Origin: Blautia luti
GTDB taxonomy: Bacteria > Bacillota > Clostridia > Lachnospirales > Lachnospiraceae
DNA length: 64,000 nt
Reading direction: 5' to 3'
Assembly (NCBI RefSeq): GCF_013304735.1
Contig: NZ_JAAITI010000014.1
Coordinates: 1 to 64,000 of the forward strand
Made by a program: the position numbers and the translations under genes. This document shows positions 56,358-64,000 of the stretch, one piece after another (position 1 is the first letter of the stretch; each line of letters opens with the position of its first letter). The notes beneath the pieces are model-generated. The model saw nothing but the letters and a program-made list of their open reading frames with translations. It had not been told where the DNA came from and searched no databases.

Positions 56358-58514
56358 ATGGATATTATTCAGGTAATTACCAGAGAATTGAACGTTGAGA
56401 AATGGCAGGTCGAGGCAGCAGTCAAACTGATCGACGAAGGCTGCACCATTCCTTTTATTTCCAGATACCGTAAAGAAGCAACCGGTACTCTCAATGACGA
56501 ACAGCTTCGTAACCTTAACGAGAGACTTACCTATTTAAGAAATCTTGAGGACAAAAAAGCCCAGGTTCTCGGAAGCATTGAGGAGCAGGGCAAGCTGACT
56601 CCGGAACTGAAGAAACAGATCGAGGCAGCTCAGACACTTGTTGTGGTAGAAGACCTTTACCGCCCATACCGCCCGAAACGCCGTACACGTGCCATCATCG
56701 CCAGGGAAAAAGGTCTGGGACCGCTGGCTGATATCATTCTTCTTCAGATGACGAAGAAACCTCTTGAAGAAGAGGCAAAAGCATTTCTTTCCGAAGAAAA
56801 AGAAGTCAAAACTGTGGAAGAAGCCATCAGCGGCGCCAGAGATATCCTTGCAGAGCATATTTCCGATGAGGCGGACTATCGTATCAACATCCGTAAGAGA
56901 ACTATGGATAAAGGAACGATCTGCTCTACTGCGAGAGATGAGAAAGAGCAGTCCGTATACGAGATGTATTACGATTTCGAGGAGCCGGTGAAGAAGCTTG
57001 CAGGTCATCGTGTCCTTGCCCTGAACCGTGGCGAGAAAGAGAAATTCCTTACTGTGAAGATTCTTGCACCGGAGGAAGAGATTATCCGTTATTTGGAGAA
57101 ACAGGTGATCGTCCGTGACAATCCTAATACCACACCGGTATTGAAGGAAGCCATTGAGGACAGTTACAAACGTCTCATCGGACCGGCCATTGAGCGTGAG
57201 ATCCGAAGCGCTCTTACAGAGGCAGCAGAAGACGGTGCCATCCATGTCTTTGGCAAAAATCTGGAGCAGCTTCTCATGCAGCCTCCAATCGCAGGACAGG
57301 TCGTTCTTGGATGGGATCCGGCCTTCCGTACAGGATGTAAGCTGGCAGTGGTAGATCCGACCGGAAAAATTCTGGATACCACCGTGATTTATCCAACAGC
57401 GCCAACCAACGAGACCAAGATCCGTGCAGCCAAGGAAACCCTGAAAAAACTCATCAGTAAATATCACGTAACCCTGATTTCCGTAGGAAACGGAACTGCA
57501 TCCAGAGAGTCCGAGCAGATTATCGTGGAACTTCTCAAGGAGATCCCGGAAAAAGTTCAGTACGTGATCACCAACGAGGCAGGTGCTTCCGTATATTCTG
57601 CAAGCAAGCTTGCAACAGAAGAGTTCCCGAATTTCGATGTGGGACAGAGAAGTGCCGCATCCATCGCAAGACGAGTTCAGGATCCGCTGGCAGAGCTTGT
57701 AAAGATCGACCCGAAATCCATCGGTGTGGGCCAGTATCAGCATGACATGAACCAGAAGAAACTGGGGGAAGCGCTGAACGGTGTTGTGGAAGACTGTGTA
57801 AACAAGGTCGGTGTGGATTTGAATACGGCATCCGCATCCCTTCTGGAATACATTTCCGGAATCAGCAAGGCCATCGCAAAAAATATCGTCGCTTACCGTG
57901 AGGAAAACGGCCGTTTCCAGACAAGAAGAGAACTTCTAAAAGTTGCCAAGCTTGGTCCGAAAGCCTTTGAGCAGTGTGCAGGTTTCACACGGATCACAGG
58001 GGGCAAAAATCCTCTGGATGCAACCAGTGTTCATCCGGAGAGCTACGACGCAGCAAAAAAACTCCTGGAAAAACTCGGTTACACACCGGAAGATGTGGCA
58101 GAGCGTAAACTTACCGGCATTTCCAGACAGATCCGCGATTACGGAAAACTGGCGAAAGAGCTGGAAATCGGTGAGCCAACTCTTCGTGATATCGTAAAAG
58201 AGCTGGAAAAACCGGCCAGAGATCCACGAGATGAGATGCCAAAACCGATCCTCCGTACCGATGTCCTGGATATGAAAGATCTGAAAGAGGGCATGGTACT
58301 GAAAGGAACTGTCCGCAATGTTATTGACTTTGGTGCTTTTGTAGATATCGGAGTTCATCAGGACGGTCTGGTTCATATTTCCGAGATGAGCGAGAAATTC
58401 ATCAAACATCCGCTGGAAGCAGTCAGCGTGGGAGATATCGTGGATGTTCGTGTCCTTGGTGTGGATATGAAGAAGAAGCGGATCAGCCTTTCCATGAAGG
58501 GAATTAATAAATAA
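56358..58514 (+). CDS. tex: Tex-family RNA-binding transcription accessory protein
   Basis: A 718-aa nucleic acid-binding protein. Order: N-terminal helical Tex domain (PFISRYRKEATGTLNDEQLR), a YqgF-like RNase H fold (LGWDPAFRTGCKLAVVD), helix-hairpin-helix repeats (LNTASASLLEYISGISKAIAKNIV) and a C-terminal S1 domain (about 640-715, VLKGTVRNVIDFGAFVDIGVHQDGLVHISE). It follows the dehydrogenase by 72 bp and may share its transcript. Exact cellular role remains undefined for the family. Confidence 0.95.
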   Translation: MDIIQVITRELNVEKWQVEAAVKLIDEGCTIPFISRYRKEATGTLNDEQLRNLNERLTYLRNLEDKKAQVLGSIEEQGKLTPELKKQIEAAQTLVVVEDLYRPYRPKRRTRAIIAREKGLGPLADIILLQMTKKPLEEEAKAFLSEEKEVKTVEEAISGARDILAEHISDEADYRINIRKRTMDKGTICSTARDEKEQSVYEMYYDFEEPVKKLAGHRVLALNRGEKEKFLTVKILAPEEEIIRYLEKQVIVRDNPNTTPVLKEAIEDSYKRLIGPAIEREIRSALTEAAEDGAIHVFGKNLEQLLMQPPIAGQVVLGWDPAFRTGCKLAVVDPTGKILDTTVIYPTAPTNETKIRAAKETLKKLISKYHVTLISVGNGTASRESEQIIVELLKEIPEKVQYVITNEAGASVYSASKLATEEFPNFDVGQRSAASIARRVQDPLAELVKIDPKSIGVGQYQHDMNQKKLGEALNGVVEDCVNKVGVDLNTASASLLEYISGISKAIAKNIVAYREENGRFQTRRELLKVAKLGPKAFEQCAGFTRITGGKNPLDATSVHPESYDAAKKLLEKLGYTPEDVAERKLTGISRQIRDYGKLAKELEIGEPTLRDIVKELEKPARDPRDEMPKPILRTDVLDMKDLKEGMVLKGTVRNVIDFGAFVDIGVHQDGLVHISEMSEKFIKHPLEAVSVGDIVDVRVLGVDMKKKRISLSMKGINK

Positions 58515-58542
58515 AGAAAAATATAACAGAATGATAATACAG

Positions 58543-58622
58543 ATACAGCAGCGGTTTATTATTTCTATCTCGCAGAATCGGAGAAATCGGTTTTACAGAA
58601 AAAAACGCTGCTGTATTATTAT
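58543..58622 (+). terminator. long-loop inverted repeat after tex
   Basis: ATACAGCAGCG (58543-58553) is the inverse complement of CGCTGCTGTAT (58606-58616), followed by TATTATTATATT. The 52-base loop is unusually long for a terminator. Confidence 0.5.
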
Positions 58623-58687
58623 ATTACCAGATGCGGATTATAGAGTCCGGCTATATCAGAAATATGATCAGACAGGAGGGATTTTAT

Positions 58688-59551
58688 TTGGACAGTACTG
58701 TACAGACAGTGCAGGAGGTAGGAAACCAGGTAAGCCAGTATAAGCAGATGTTTGAGAATTATCTTCCGGACATCACAAAATTCGGAATCAAAGTTGTTCT
58801 GGCCATTGTTGCTTTCTGGGTGGGCAGCACGGTAATTAAATGGATCGTTAAGTTTGTTAGAAAATCACTGACAAAATCCAGACTGGATACAGGTGTGGCG
58901 CAGTTTATGTCATCCCTGGTCAAGATCGTGCTTTACATACTTCTGCTCTTTAACATATCTACAAGTTTTGGTGTGAAAGAATCATCCCTGGCAGCACTTC
59001 TTGGAACTGCCGGTGTTACTTTGGGTCTTGCATTGCAGGGTGGACTTTCCAACCTGGCCGGAGGAATGATGCTCCTTCTGTTCAAGCCTTTCCAGGTAGG
59101 AGACTATATCATTGTCAACGGACAGGATGGAAGTGAGGGAACCGTATCCAAGATCGAGATCTGTTATACAACCCTGTTATCTATTGATAACAAGCACATC
59201 GTGATCCCCAACGGTACTCTTTCCAATACGGCCATCACCAATGTAACAGCCAGAGATCAGCGAAGACTGGAGATCAAGGTAGGAATCTCCTACAATGCAG
59301 ATATCCAGAAAGCCAAGGATATCCTGGAAGATATTCTCACCGAAGATCCGGATACCAGAGAAGACGAAGAGATGGTGGTATTTGTAGACGAACTGGCAGA
59401 AAGTTCCGTGATCATGGGCTTCCGTGTGTGGGTAGACACGGACCGTTACTGGGAAACCAGATGGAGACTGAATCAGCGGATCAAGGAAGATTTTGATTAT
59501 TATGGAATTGAGATTCCTTATAATCAGCTGGATGTGCATTTGCATAAATAA
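58688..59551 (+). CDS. MscS-family mechanosensitive channel
   Basis: A 287-aa small-conductance mechanosensitive channel, releasing solutes under osmotic downshock. Three membrane helices (about 30-150); the third carries the Gly/Ala-rich GTAGVTLGLALQGGLSNLAGGMMLLLFKPFQVGDYI characteristic of MscS. The soluble beta and C-terminal domains follow. TTG 58688 is chosen since AGGAGG (58674-58679) lies eight bases before it. Upstream ATGs at 58631 and 58664 lack a site. Confidence 0.92.
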   Translation: MDSTVQTVQEVGNQVSQYKQMFENYLPDITKFGIKVVLAIVAFWVGSTVIKWIVKFVRKSLTKSRLDTGVAQFMSSLVKIVLYILLLFNISTSFGVKESSLAALLGTAGVTLGLALQGGLSNLAGGMMLLLFKPFQVGDYIIVNGQDGSEGTVSKIEICYTTLLSIDNKHIVIPNGTLSNTAITNVTARDQRRLEIKVGISYNADIQKAKDILEDILTEDPDTREDEEMVVFVDELAESSVIMGFRVWVDTDRYWETRWRLNQRIKEDFDYYGIEIPYNQLDVHLHK

Positions 59552-59571
59552 AAACGAAATTATTTTTGAAG

Positions 59572-59620
59572 AAAAAGCTCTTTTATATGGTAGGAAAACT
59601 GCTATATGAAGGGGCTTTTT
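59572..59620 (+). terminator. terminator after MscS gene
   Basis: AAAAAGCTCTTTTATAT (59572-59588) pairs with ATATGAAGGGGCTTTTT (59604-59620) with wobbles, ending in a T-run. Confidence 0.8.
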
Positions 59621-59690
59621 GTGGCTTGTATTGCGGACTTTTTTGTGTGAAAATATATACTAAGAAAAAACAGGGGGGATGGCAAATATT

Positions 59691-60593
59691 ATGAAGATTA
59701 TTAATTTTGGTTCTTTAAATATTGACAAGGTCTGCAGTGTGGAAGAATTTGTTCAGCCAGGAGAAACGATCATGGCAACGGGATACAGTGTCAATGCCGG
59801 TGGAAAGGGGCTGAACCAGTCAGTAGCAGCAGCCCGGGCAGGCGCGCAGGTATTGCATGCAGGAGCTGTTGGCAGTGACGGTCTTTTTCTGAAAGAGATC
59901 CTTGCAGATGCCGGTGCGGATGTTTCCTGTCTGCGGACTATGGATACAGAAAGTGGCTGTGCTTTTATAGAAGTAAACAGTAAGGGACAGAACCGTATTA
60001 TTGTCAGTGCGGGAACAAACCGCATGTATACAGAAGAATATATCCAAAGTGTGCTGGAAAAAGCAGAAGCCGGAGATTTTGTGCTTCTGCAGAATGAGAT
60101 CAATATGGTTGGGGAAATTATCCGTCTCAGTCATGAAAAAGGCTGCAGAGTTGTTTTTAACGCATCGCCAATTCCAAAAAATCCGGAAGAACTTCCGCTG
60201 GAACTGGTGGATATCTTTATGGTAAATGAACTGGAGGCAGCAGCTCTGGCAGGGACTTCCGCAGAAGGTGATTTCCGGGATATTTTGAAAGCACTTCAAA
60301 AGAAGTATCCAAAAGCAGCCATTGTTATGACACTTGGAAAAGACGGGGTTCTCTACGGATATAAAGAAGAATTTTATTCTCATCCGATATTTAAAGTAAA
60401 TGCTGTAGACACAACAGCAGCAGGAGATACTTTCTGCGGATATTTCCTGGCAGCGCTCTGTGCGGGAAAATCAGTGGAAATGGCACTGAGAGAAGCATCG
60501 GCAGCTTCCGCAATGGCGGTTTCAGCCAAAGGCGCGGCACCTTCTATTCCGGTACACAGTGCGATGGAAGAATGGCTTCGTGGCAGATCATAG
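59691..60593 (+). CDS. PfkB-family carbohydrate kinase, ribokinase-like
   Basis: A 300-aa sugar kinase. PfkB signatures: GGKGLNQSVAAARAGA near the N-terminus and DTTAAGDTFCGYFLAAL with the catalytic Asp near the C-terminus; NASPIPKNP and VNELEA are also typical of ribokinases. ATG 59691 sits about 12 bases after AGGGGGG; ATG 59679 abuts that site directly. Ribose is the likely substrate but other pentoses or nucleosides are possible. Single gene. Confidence 0.88.
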   Translation: MKIINFGSLNIDKVCSVEEFVQPGETIMATGYSVNAGGKGLNQSVAAARAGAQVLHAGAVGSDGLFLKEILADAGADVSCLRTMDTESGCAFIEVNSKGQNRIIVSAGTNRMYTEEYIQSVLEKAEAGDFVLLQNEINMVGEIIRLSHEKGCRVVFNASPIPKNPEELPLELVDIFMVNELEAAALAGTSAEGDFRDILKALQKKYPKAAIVMTLGKDGVLYGYKEEFYSHPIFKVNAVDTTAAGDTFCGYFLAALCAGKSVEMALREASAASAMAVSAKGAAPSIPVHSAMEEWLRGRS

Positions 60594-60605
60594 CAGCAGT
60601 TTTTA

Positions 60606-60634
60606 TTGACAAATCAGTGCCACAATGCCATAAT
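60606..60634 (+). promoter_or_regulatory. promoter of panD-panC operon leader
   Basis: TTGACA (60606-60611), 17 bp, CATAAT (60629-60634), giving about 200 nt of leader. Confidence 0.7.
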
Positions 60635-60639
60635 ACCCC

Positions 60640-60804
60640 ACAGAGATAGTATTTGGACTCAAAACTATACTCTGGCTGAAATCACTGGAATCTTATATTA
60701 TAAAAGATAAGAGCCTGTATTAATGATATAAACAGGACTCAATATACAGGGAATCAATCAGAAGCGTTTCAGGGTCGAAGTGTACCCTGGAGCGCCTTTT
60801 TTTG
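60640..60804 (+). promoter_or_regulatory. structured leader of pan operon, candidate pan-motif RNA
   Basis: The untranslated leader folds into a hairpin at 60643-60672: GAG-ATAGT-(A)-TTTG, loop GACT, CAAA-ACTAT-(A)-CTC, with single unpaired adenines at 60651 and 60669. Published pan motifs, found before panB, panC and panD genes, are hairpins with two bulged A residues. A TCTTAT/ATAAGA hairpin follows, then CCTGTATT which can pair either with ACAGG or with AATATACAGG further on. It ends in the terminator at 60764-60804. Confidence 0.5.
60764..60804 (+). terminator. terminator/attenuator in pan leader
   Basis: GCGTTTCAGGGT (60764-60775) pairs with ACCCTGGAGCGC (60784-60795) with wobbles, followed by CTTTTTTT. 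It ends 43 bp before panD, so it must be read through for panD expression from the promoter at 60606. Confidence 0.85.
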
Positions 60805-60846
60805 TGTCACAGAAAATCATTCCCTGCAGGAAAGGACTTATATAAG

Positions 60847-61239
60847 ATGACAATAGAGATGTTAAAAGGAAAGATCCACAGAGCAACCGTTGTCCAGGCG
60901 GAACTGGATTATGTGGGAAGTATCACTGTGGATGAAGAATTGCTGGAAGCTGCCGGAATACTGGAATATGAAAAAGTTCAGATCGTAGATGTGAACAATG
61001 GCAGCCGTTTCGAGACATACACCATCTGCGGAGAACGCGGAAGCGGTATGATCTGCCTGAACGGAGCAGCAGCAAGATGTGTAAGCACCGGTGACAAGAT
61101 CATCATCATGGCTTACGCAGGGTACGATCCGGAAGAAGCACGTACTCACAAGCCTGCAGTTGTATTTGTAGATGAAGAGAACAAAATCAGCAGAGTGACC
61201 AATTATGAAAAACACGGACTGCTGAAAGATATGGCCTGA
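60847..61239 (+). CDS. panD: aspartate 1-decarboxylase
   Basis: A 130-aa pyruvoyl enzyme making beta-alanine from aspartate. Self-cleavage occurs between Gly24 and Ser25 (DYVGSITVD), giving the pyruvoyl group; the family motif [21 protein letters not shown] follows. ATG 60847 gives the family's usual N-terminus ([15 protein letters not shown]) and has AAAGGA upstream. First gene of the pantothenate set. Confidence 0.96.
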   Translation: MTIEMLKGKIHRATVVQAELDYVGSITVDEELLEAAGILEYEKVQIVDVNNGSRFETYTICGERGSGMICLNGAAARCVSTGDKIIIMAYAGYDPEEARTHKPAVVFVDEENKISRVTNYEKHGLLKDMA

Positions 61240-61330
61240 CAGAATTTTGTAACAGAAGAAATCAAGACACATACAGAAATAAGACGAAGGTGAATTCAGA
61301 AAAGAGGCTATCTCGAAATCTATAAAGAAA

Positions 61331-61350
61331 ACCGGTCCCAGAACCGGAAA
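61331..61350 (+). other. small intergenic hairpin between panD and panC
   Basis: CCGGT and ACCGG form a five-base-pair stem (about 61332-61347) in the 124-bp spacer, without a T-run. It is more likely an RNA processing or stability element than a terminator. Confidence 0.35.
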
Positions 61351-61363
61351 AGAGGAGAGAACA

Positions 61364-62203
61364 ATGCAGGTAACAAAAACAGTAGAAGAAACAAGAAAAC
61401 AGATCAAAGCGTGGAAAAAAGAAGGAAAAACTGTAGGCCTTGTGCCAACCATGGGATTTCTCCATGAAGGGCATGCAAGCCTGATCAGAAAGTGCAGAGA
61501 ACAGAACGACATTGTAGTAGTATCGGATTTTGTCAATCCTACACAGTTTGGACCGACCGAAGATCTGGAAGCCTATCCAAGAGACTTTGAGCGTGACAGC
61601 AAACTCTGTGAAAGCCTGGGAGCAGACCTGATCTTCTGCCCGGAACCTTCCGAGATGTATCACGATCCCCACGCATTTGTAAGCATAGACACCCTGTCTG
61701 AAACACTTTGTGGAAAAACACGCCCGATCCATTTCAAAGGCGTATGCACCGTTGTGACCAAACTGTTCCACATTGTGGCACCGGACAGAGCATATTTCGG
61801 ACAGAAAGACGCGCAGCAGCTGGCGATTATCCGCAAGATGGTGCGTGACTTAAACTTCGACATTGAGATCGTAGGCTGCCCGATCATCCGCGAGGAGGAC
61901 GGACTTGCGAAATCTTCCAGAAATACATACTTAAGCCAGGAGGAAAGAAAAGCAGCACTCTGCCTGTCAAAAGCAGTAAAACTGGGACAGGAAACCATTC
62001 ACACAGGAATCGCCGCAGAAGAACTTCTGGGAAAAATGAGAGCAGTAATCGAAGCAGAGCCTCTTGCAAAAATTGATTACGTTTCCATGGTAGACGCACT
62101 TACCATGCAGCCGGTTGAAAAAGCAGACCGGGATGTTCTCGTAGCAATGGCTGTTTACATCGGAAAAACAAGACTGATCGACAACTTCAGCTACGAGGTA
62201 TAA
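61364..62203 (+). CDS. panC: pantothenate synthetase
   Basis: A 279-aa ligase joining pantoate and beta-alanine with ATP. The nucleotidyltransferase motif PTMGFLHEGHASL (His34 and His37), FVNPTQF and the YFGQKDAQQLAIIR segment are intact. AGAGGAGAGAAC precedes the ATG. With panD this provides beta-alanine and the final step. panB and panE are not in the window. The next gene starts three bases later. Confidence 0.97.
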   Translation: MQVTKTVEETRKQIKAWKKEGKTVGLVPTMGFLHEGHASLIRKCREQNDIVVVSDFVNPTQFGPTEDLEAYPRDFERDSKLCESLGADLIFCPEPSEMYHDPHAFVSIDTLSETLCGKTRPIHFKGVCTVVTKLFHIVAPDRAYFGQKDAQQLAIIRKMVRDLNFDIEIVGCPIIREEDGLAKSSRNTYLSQEERKAALCLSKAVKLGQETIHTGIAAEELLGKMRAVIEAEPLAKIDYVSMVDALTMQPVEKADRDVLVAMAVYIGKTRLIDNFSYEV

Positions 62204-62206
62204 TAT

Positions 62207-63202
62207 ATGGAAAAAATCTTAAAAAAAATCGGAACCATCAGCAGCTTTGCATCCAGATATATAGGAATCATTATCATCGCCTTTTCCTGCCTGGCCTTTT
62301 TCTGGCGGGATGGATTTTCCTGGATGACGAATTATACGTCGGTATTTCTGGGCGTGATCATGTTTGGAATGGGACTTACCATACGGATGGAAGACTTCCG
62401 GGCTATTTTTTCCAGGCCAAAGGAAGTGGTGATCGGTGCGGTGGCTCAGTATACCATTATGCCGGTGATCGCCTGGCTTCTGTGTAAGGTGATGAACCTT
62501 CCGGCAGATCTTGCCCTGGGAGTGATCCTGGTAGGTTGCTGCCCGGGAGGAACGGCCAGCAACGTAATTACCTACATTGCTGGAGGAGATGTGGCCCTTT
62601 CTGTGGGAATGACCATTGTTTCCACACTGGCTGCGCCACTGATGACGCCGTTTCTTGTATATGTCCTGGCAGGCGCCTGGGTGGAAGTATCTTTCTGGGC
62701 GATGGTACTTTCTGTGGTAAAAGTAATTCTGATACCGGTTCTTCTGGGAGTCTTTCTTAGAAGTCTTGCTGGAGAGCATGTGGATAAGGTATCGGATGTT
62801 ATGCCGCTGGTATCAGTTGTGGCCATTGTCATGATCATTGGAGGGATCGTGGCAGTAAATGCAGAAAAGATCGTAAGCTGCGGAGTTCTGGTTCTGGGAG
62901 TTGTGTCCATCCACAATTTCTGTGGCATGATGCTGGGACTTCTTGCTGCAAAAATATTCCATGTGGAGTATGCAAGGACAACTGCCATAGCTATTGAAGT
63001 GGGCATGCAGAACAGCGGCCTGGCAGTTTCGCTGGCAGCGGCCAATTTTGCGGCCAATCCGCTGGCAACACTTCCGGGAGCGATCTTCAGCGTATGGCAT
63101 AATATTGCAGGTTCCATTTTTGCGGGAATCCGCCGTGCCGGAGCAGAACGTCTGGCAGAACAGAAAGGGAGCTGTGAACTGCCAGAAGAGTGCGTCAGAT
63201 AA
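62207..63202 (+). CDS. BASS-family transporter, probable pantoate/ketopantoate importer
   Basis: A 331-aa bile acid:sodium symporter-type membrane protein with about nine to ten helices. Characteristic segments: GMGLTIRMEDF, GVILVGCCPGGTASNVITYIAGGDVALSV and AIEVGMQNSGLAVSLA. It starts three bases after panC, so it is almost certainly cotranscribed. A BASS protein named PanS imports ketopantoate in Salmonella, which fits this position; other substrates cannot be excluded. Confidence 0.88.
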   Translation: MEKILKKIGTISSFASRYIGIIIIAFSCLAFFWRDGFSWMTNYTSVFLGVIMFGMGLTIRMEDFRAIFSRPKEVVIGAVAQYTIMPVIAWLLCKVMNLPADLALGVILVGCCPGGTASNVITYIAGGDVALSVGMTIVSTLAAPLMTPFLVYVLAGAWVEVSFWAMVLSVVKVILIPVLLGVFLRSLAGEHVDKVSDVMPLVSVVAIVMIIGGIVAVNAEKIVSCGVLVLGVVSIHNFCGMMLGLLAAKIFHVEYARTTAIAIEVGMQNSGLAVSLAAANFAANPLATLPGAIFSVWHNIAGSIFAGIRRAGAERLAEQKGSCELPEECVR

Positions 63203-63250
63203 AAGAATCAGGTGAAAAACAAAGGGGAGTTTTATATCACTTATAAAAAG

Positions 63251-63284
63251 ACAGTGTATGGAGAAATCTGTACACTGTTTTTTG
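63251..63284 (+). terminator. terminator of pan operon
   Basis: ACAGTGTA (63251-63258) pairs with TACACTGT (63271-63278), with flanking A-run and T-run (TTTTTT). Confidence 0.9.
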
Positions 63285-63285
63285 C

Positions 63286-63315
63286 TGGACAATAATACAG
63301 AGGAAGTTTTATAAT
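63286..63315 (+). promoter_or_regulatory. promoter of TPR protein gene
   Basis: TGGACA (63286-63291), 18 bp, TATAAT (63310-63315). Confidence 0.6.
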
Positions 63316-63369
63316 GAAAATTAGATATAACCATTAGATTTGCAGGGGATCTGGAAGAAGGAGAGAGGT

Positions 63370-64000
63370 ATGAAAAAGAAAAAAAACAAGGCGCCTTATA
63401 TTATCATAATGGCAGCAGCAGGTGTTCTGTGGGCTTTGGTCATTGTCATGATTGTTGTGCTGGGAGTGCCGGATAAGGTCAATGCGGCGCGAGTCGGAAA
63501 ACAGATTGATCTTGGAAACAAATATCTGGCAGAAGCCAACTATGATAAAGCAGAAGTAAAGTTTGCCAAGGCGTTGAAAATCAGCCCGAAATCGTCAAAA
63601 GCAGCCACTGGAATGGCCAAAGTATACAATAAGGAAAAACAGCCGGAAAAGGCAGTGAAATACCTGAGAAAAGCCAGCGCAAATGTGACAGACGGAGAAG
63701 AAGCAAGGGAAATTCAGTTGGCCTCCAAAGAGACAAGGTCACAGCTGGCCGTACAGAACAAAACTACATATAATCTGGAACTGAACCAGATTGACCAGAC
63801 GGTTAATACGGTCATAAATCATACGGATAATACGGTAATCGTTGTGAAGAAGGATCCTACAGTGACACCTACGCCGGAAGAGAAAGGTGATCCCGGACGT
63901 GACCGGGGTGGCGATGATGGAGACGTACATATGGGTAAAGTAACTATAAGCCCGGCTCCAGATGTGACGGGTGATCCGGACGTGACAGGCGATCCGGATA
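63370..64000 (+). CDS. membrane-anchored TPR protein (partial, runs off the right edge)
   Basis: The reading frame from ATG 63370 (GAAGGAGAGAGG upstream) remains open to the window end, 210 codons. A lysine-rich start (about 2-7) and one hydrophobic helix (about 10-33) are followed by tetratricopeptide-like helices (about 45-115: KYLAEANYDKAEVKFAKAL, GMAKVYNKEKQPEKAVKYL). Then comes a linker with TPTPEE and the beginning of an Asp/Pro-rich repeat (VTGDPD). Probably an extracytoplasmic scaffold or surface protein. Function unknown. Confidence 0.75.
   Translation, partial: MKKKKNKAPYIIIMAAAGVLWALVIVMIVVLGVPDKVNAARVGKQIDLGNKYLAEANYDKAEVKFAKALKISPKSSKAATGMAKVYNKEKQPEKAVKYLRKASANVTDGEEAREIQLASKETRSQLAVQNKTTYNLELNQIDQTVNTVINHTDNTVIVVKKDPTVTPTPEEKGDPGRDRGGDDGDVHMGKVTISPAPDVTGDPDVTGDPD

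Overview
The window looks like chromosomal DNA of an anaerobic gut Firmicute, most likely a Lachnospiraceae member. This is inferred from gene content: an E. hirae-style ntp V-type ATPase cluster, a fused AdhE, eukaryotic-type HisA, DUF975 and NusG-domain-II proteins, FMN-binding/ApbE/polyferredoxin genes with a Tp47-like protein, and strong AGGAGG-type ribosome binding sites. I could not test the taxonomy by search. No tRNA, rRNA, CRISPR array or intact insertion sequence was seen.

Layout. 1-12.2 kb is a signalling region. A soluble hybrid histidine kinase (220-2292) lies between two 95-bp direct repeats. A cyclic-di-GMP-I riboswitch with an overlapping terminator (about 2910-3037) precedes a three-gene operon of hybrid kinase, solute-binding lipoprotein and membrane hybrid kinase. 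Two membrane-anchored proteins of unknown role follow. 12.2-13.5 kb has no credible protein gene but has a good promoter and at least nine strong hairpins, and is the best candidate here for an undescribed element: a large structured RNA of about 1 kb. 13.6-15.6 kb holds a pseudouridine synthase and a sugar-type binding lipoprotein.

15.8-24.4 kb is a complete nine-gene V-type ATPase operon (order F-I-K-E-C-G-A-B-D in E. hirae naming) whose rotor subunit keeps the sodium-binding residues. 24.7-46.5 kb is mostly housekeeping: PAP2 phosphatase, aminotransferase, adhE (opposite strand, with Rex-like sites and a long leader), typA, a two-OB ssDNA-binding protein, cobO, dapA-dapB, hisA, hpf, secA, a nitrilase, prfB with its programmed frameshift, and an ACT-hom-lysC amino acid cluster. 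46.5-47.2 kb is a repeat island with two diverged copies of one hairpin-rich element facing each other.

47.2-54.9 kb is a flavin-based electron-transfer locus. A Gx-transporter/NusG-II pair is divergent from an FMN-binding protein, a polyferredoxin, ApbE flavin transferase, a Tp47-like surface protein and a surface protein with three FMN-binding domains. The divergent promoter region carries two copies of a 16-bp operator-like sequence. It resembles parts of the Listeria extracellular electron transfer system without its NADH dehydrogenase. 55.3-63.2 kb holds a lactate/malate dehydrogenase, tex, an MscS channel, a ribokinase-family kinase, and panD-panC-BASS transporter behind a structured leader. 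A TPR protein runs off the right edge.

Functional reading (inference): fermentative metabolism (AdhE, lactate/malate dehydrogenase) with redox-sensing control, a sodium-motive or proton-motive V-ATPase, and a surface flavoprotein route for electron disposal. The signalling region at the left is tied to cyclic di-GMP.
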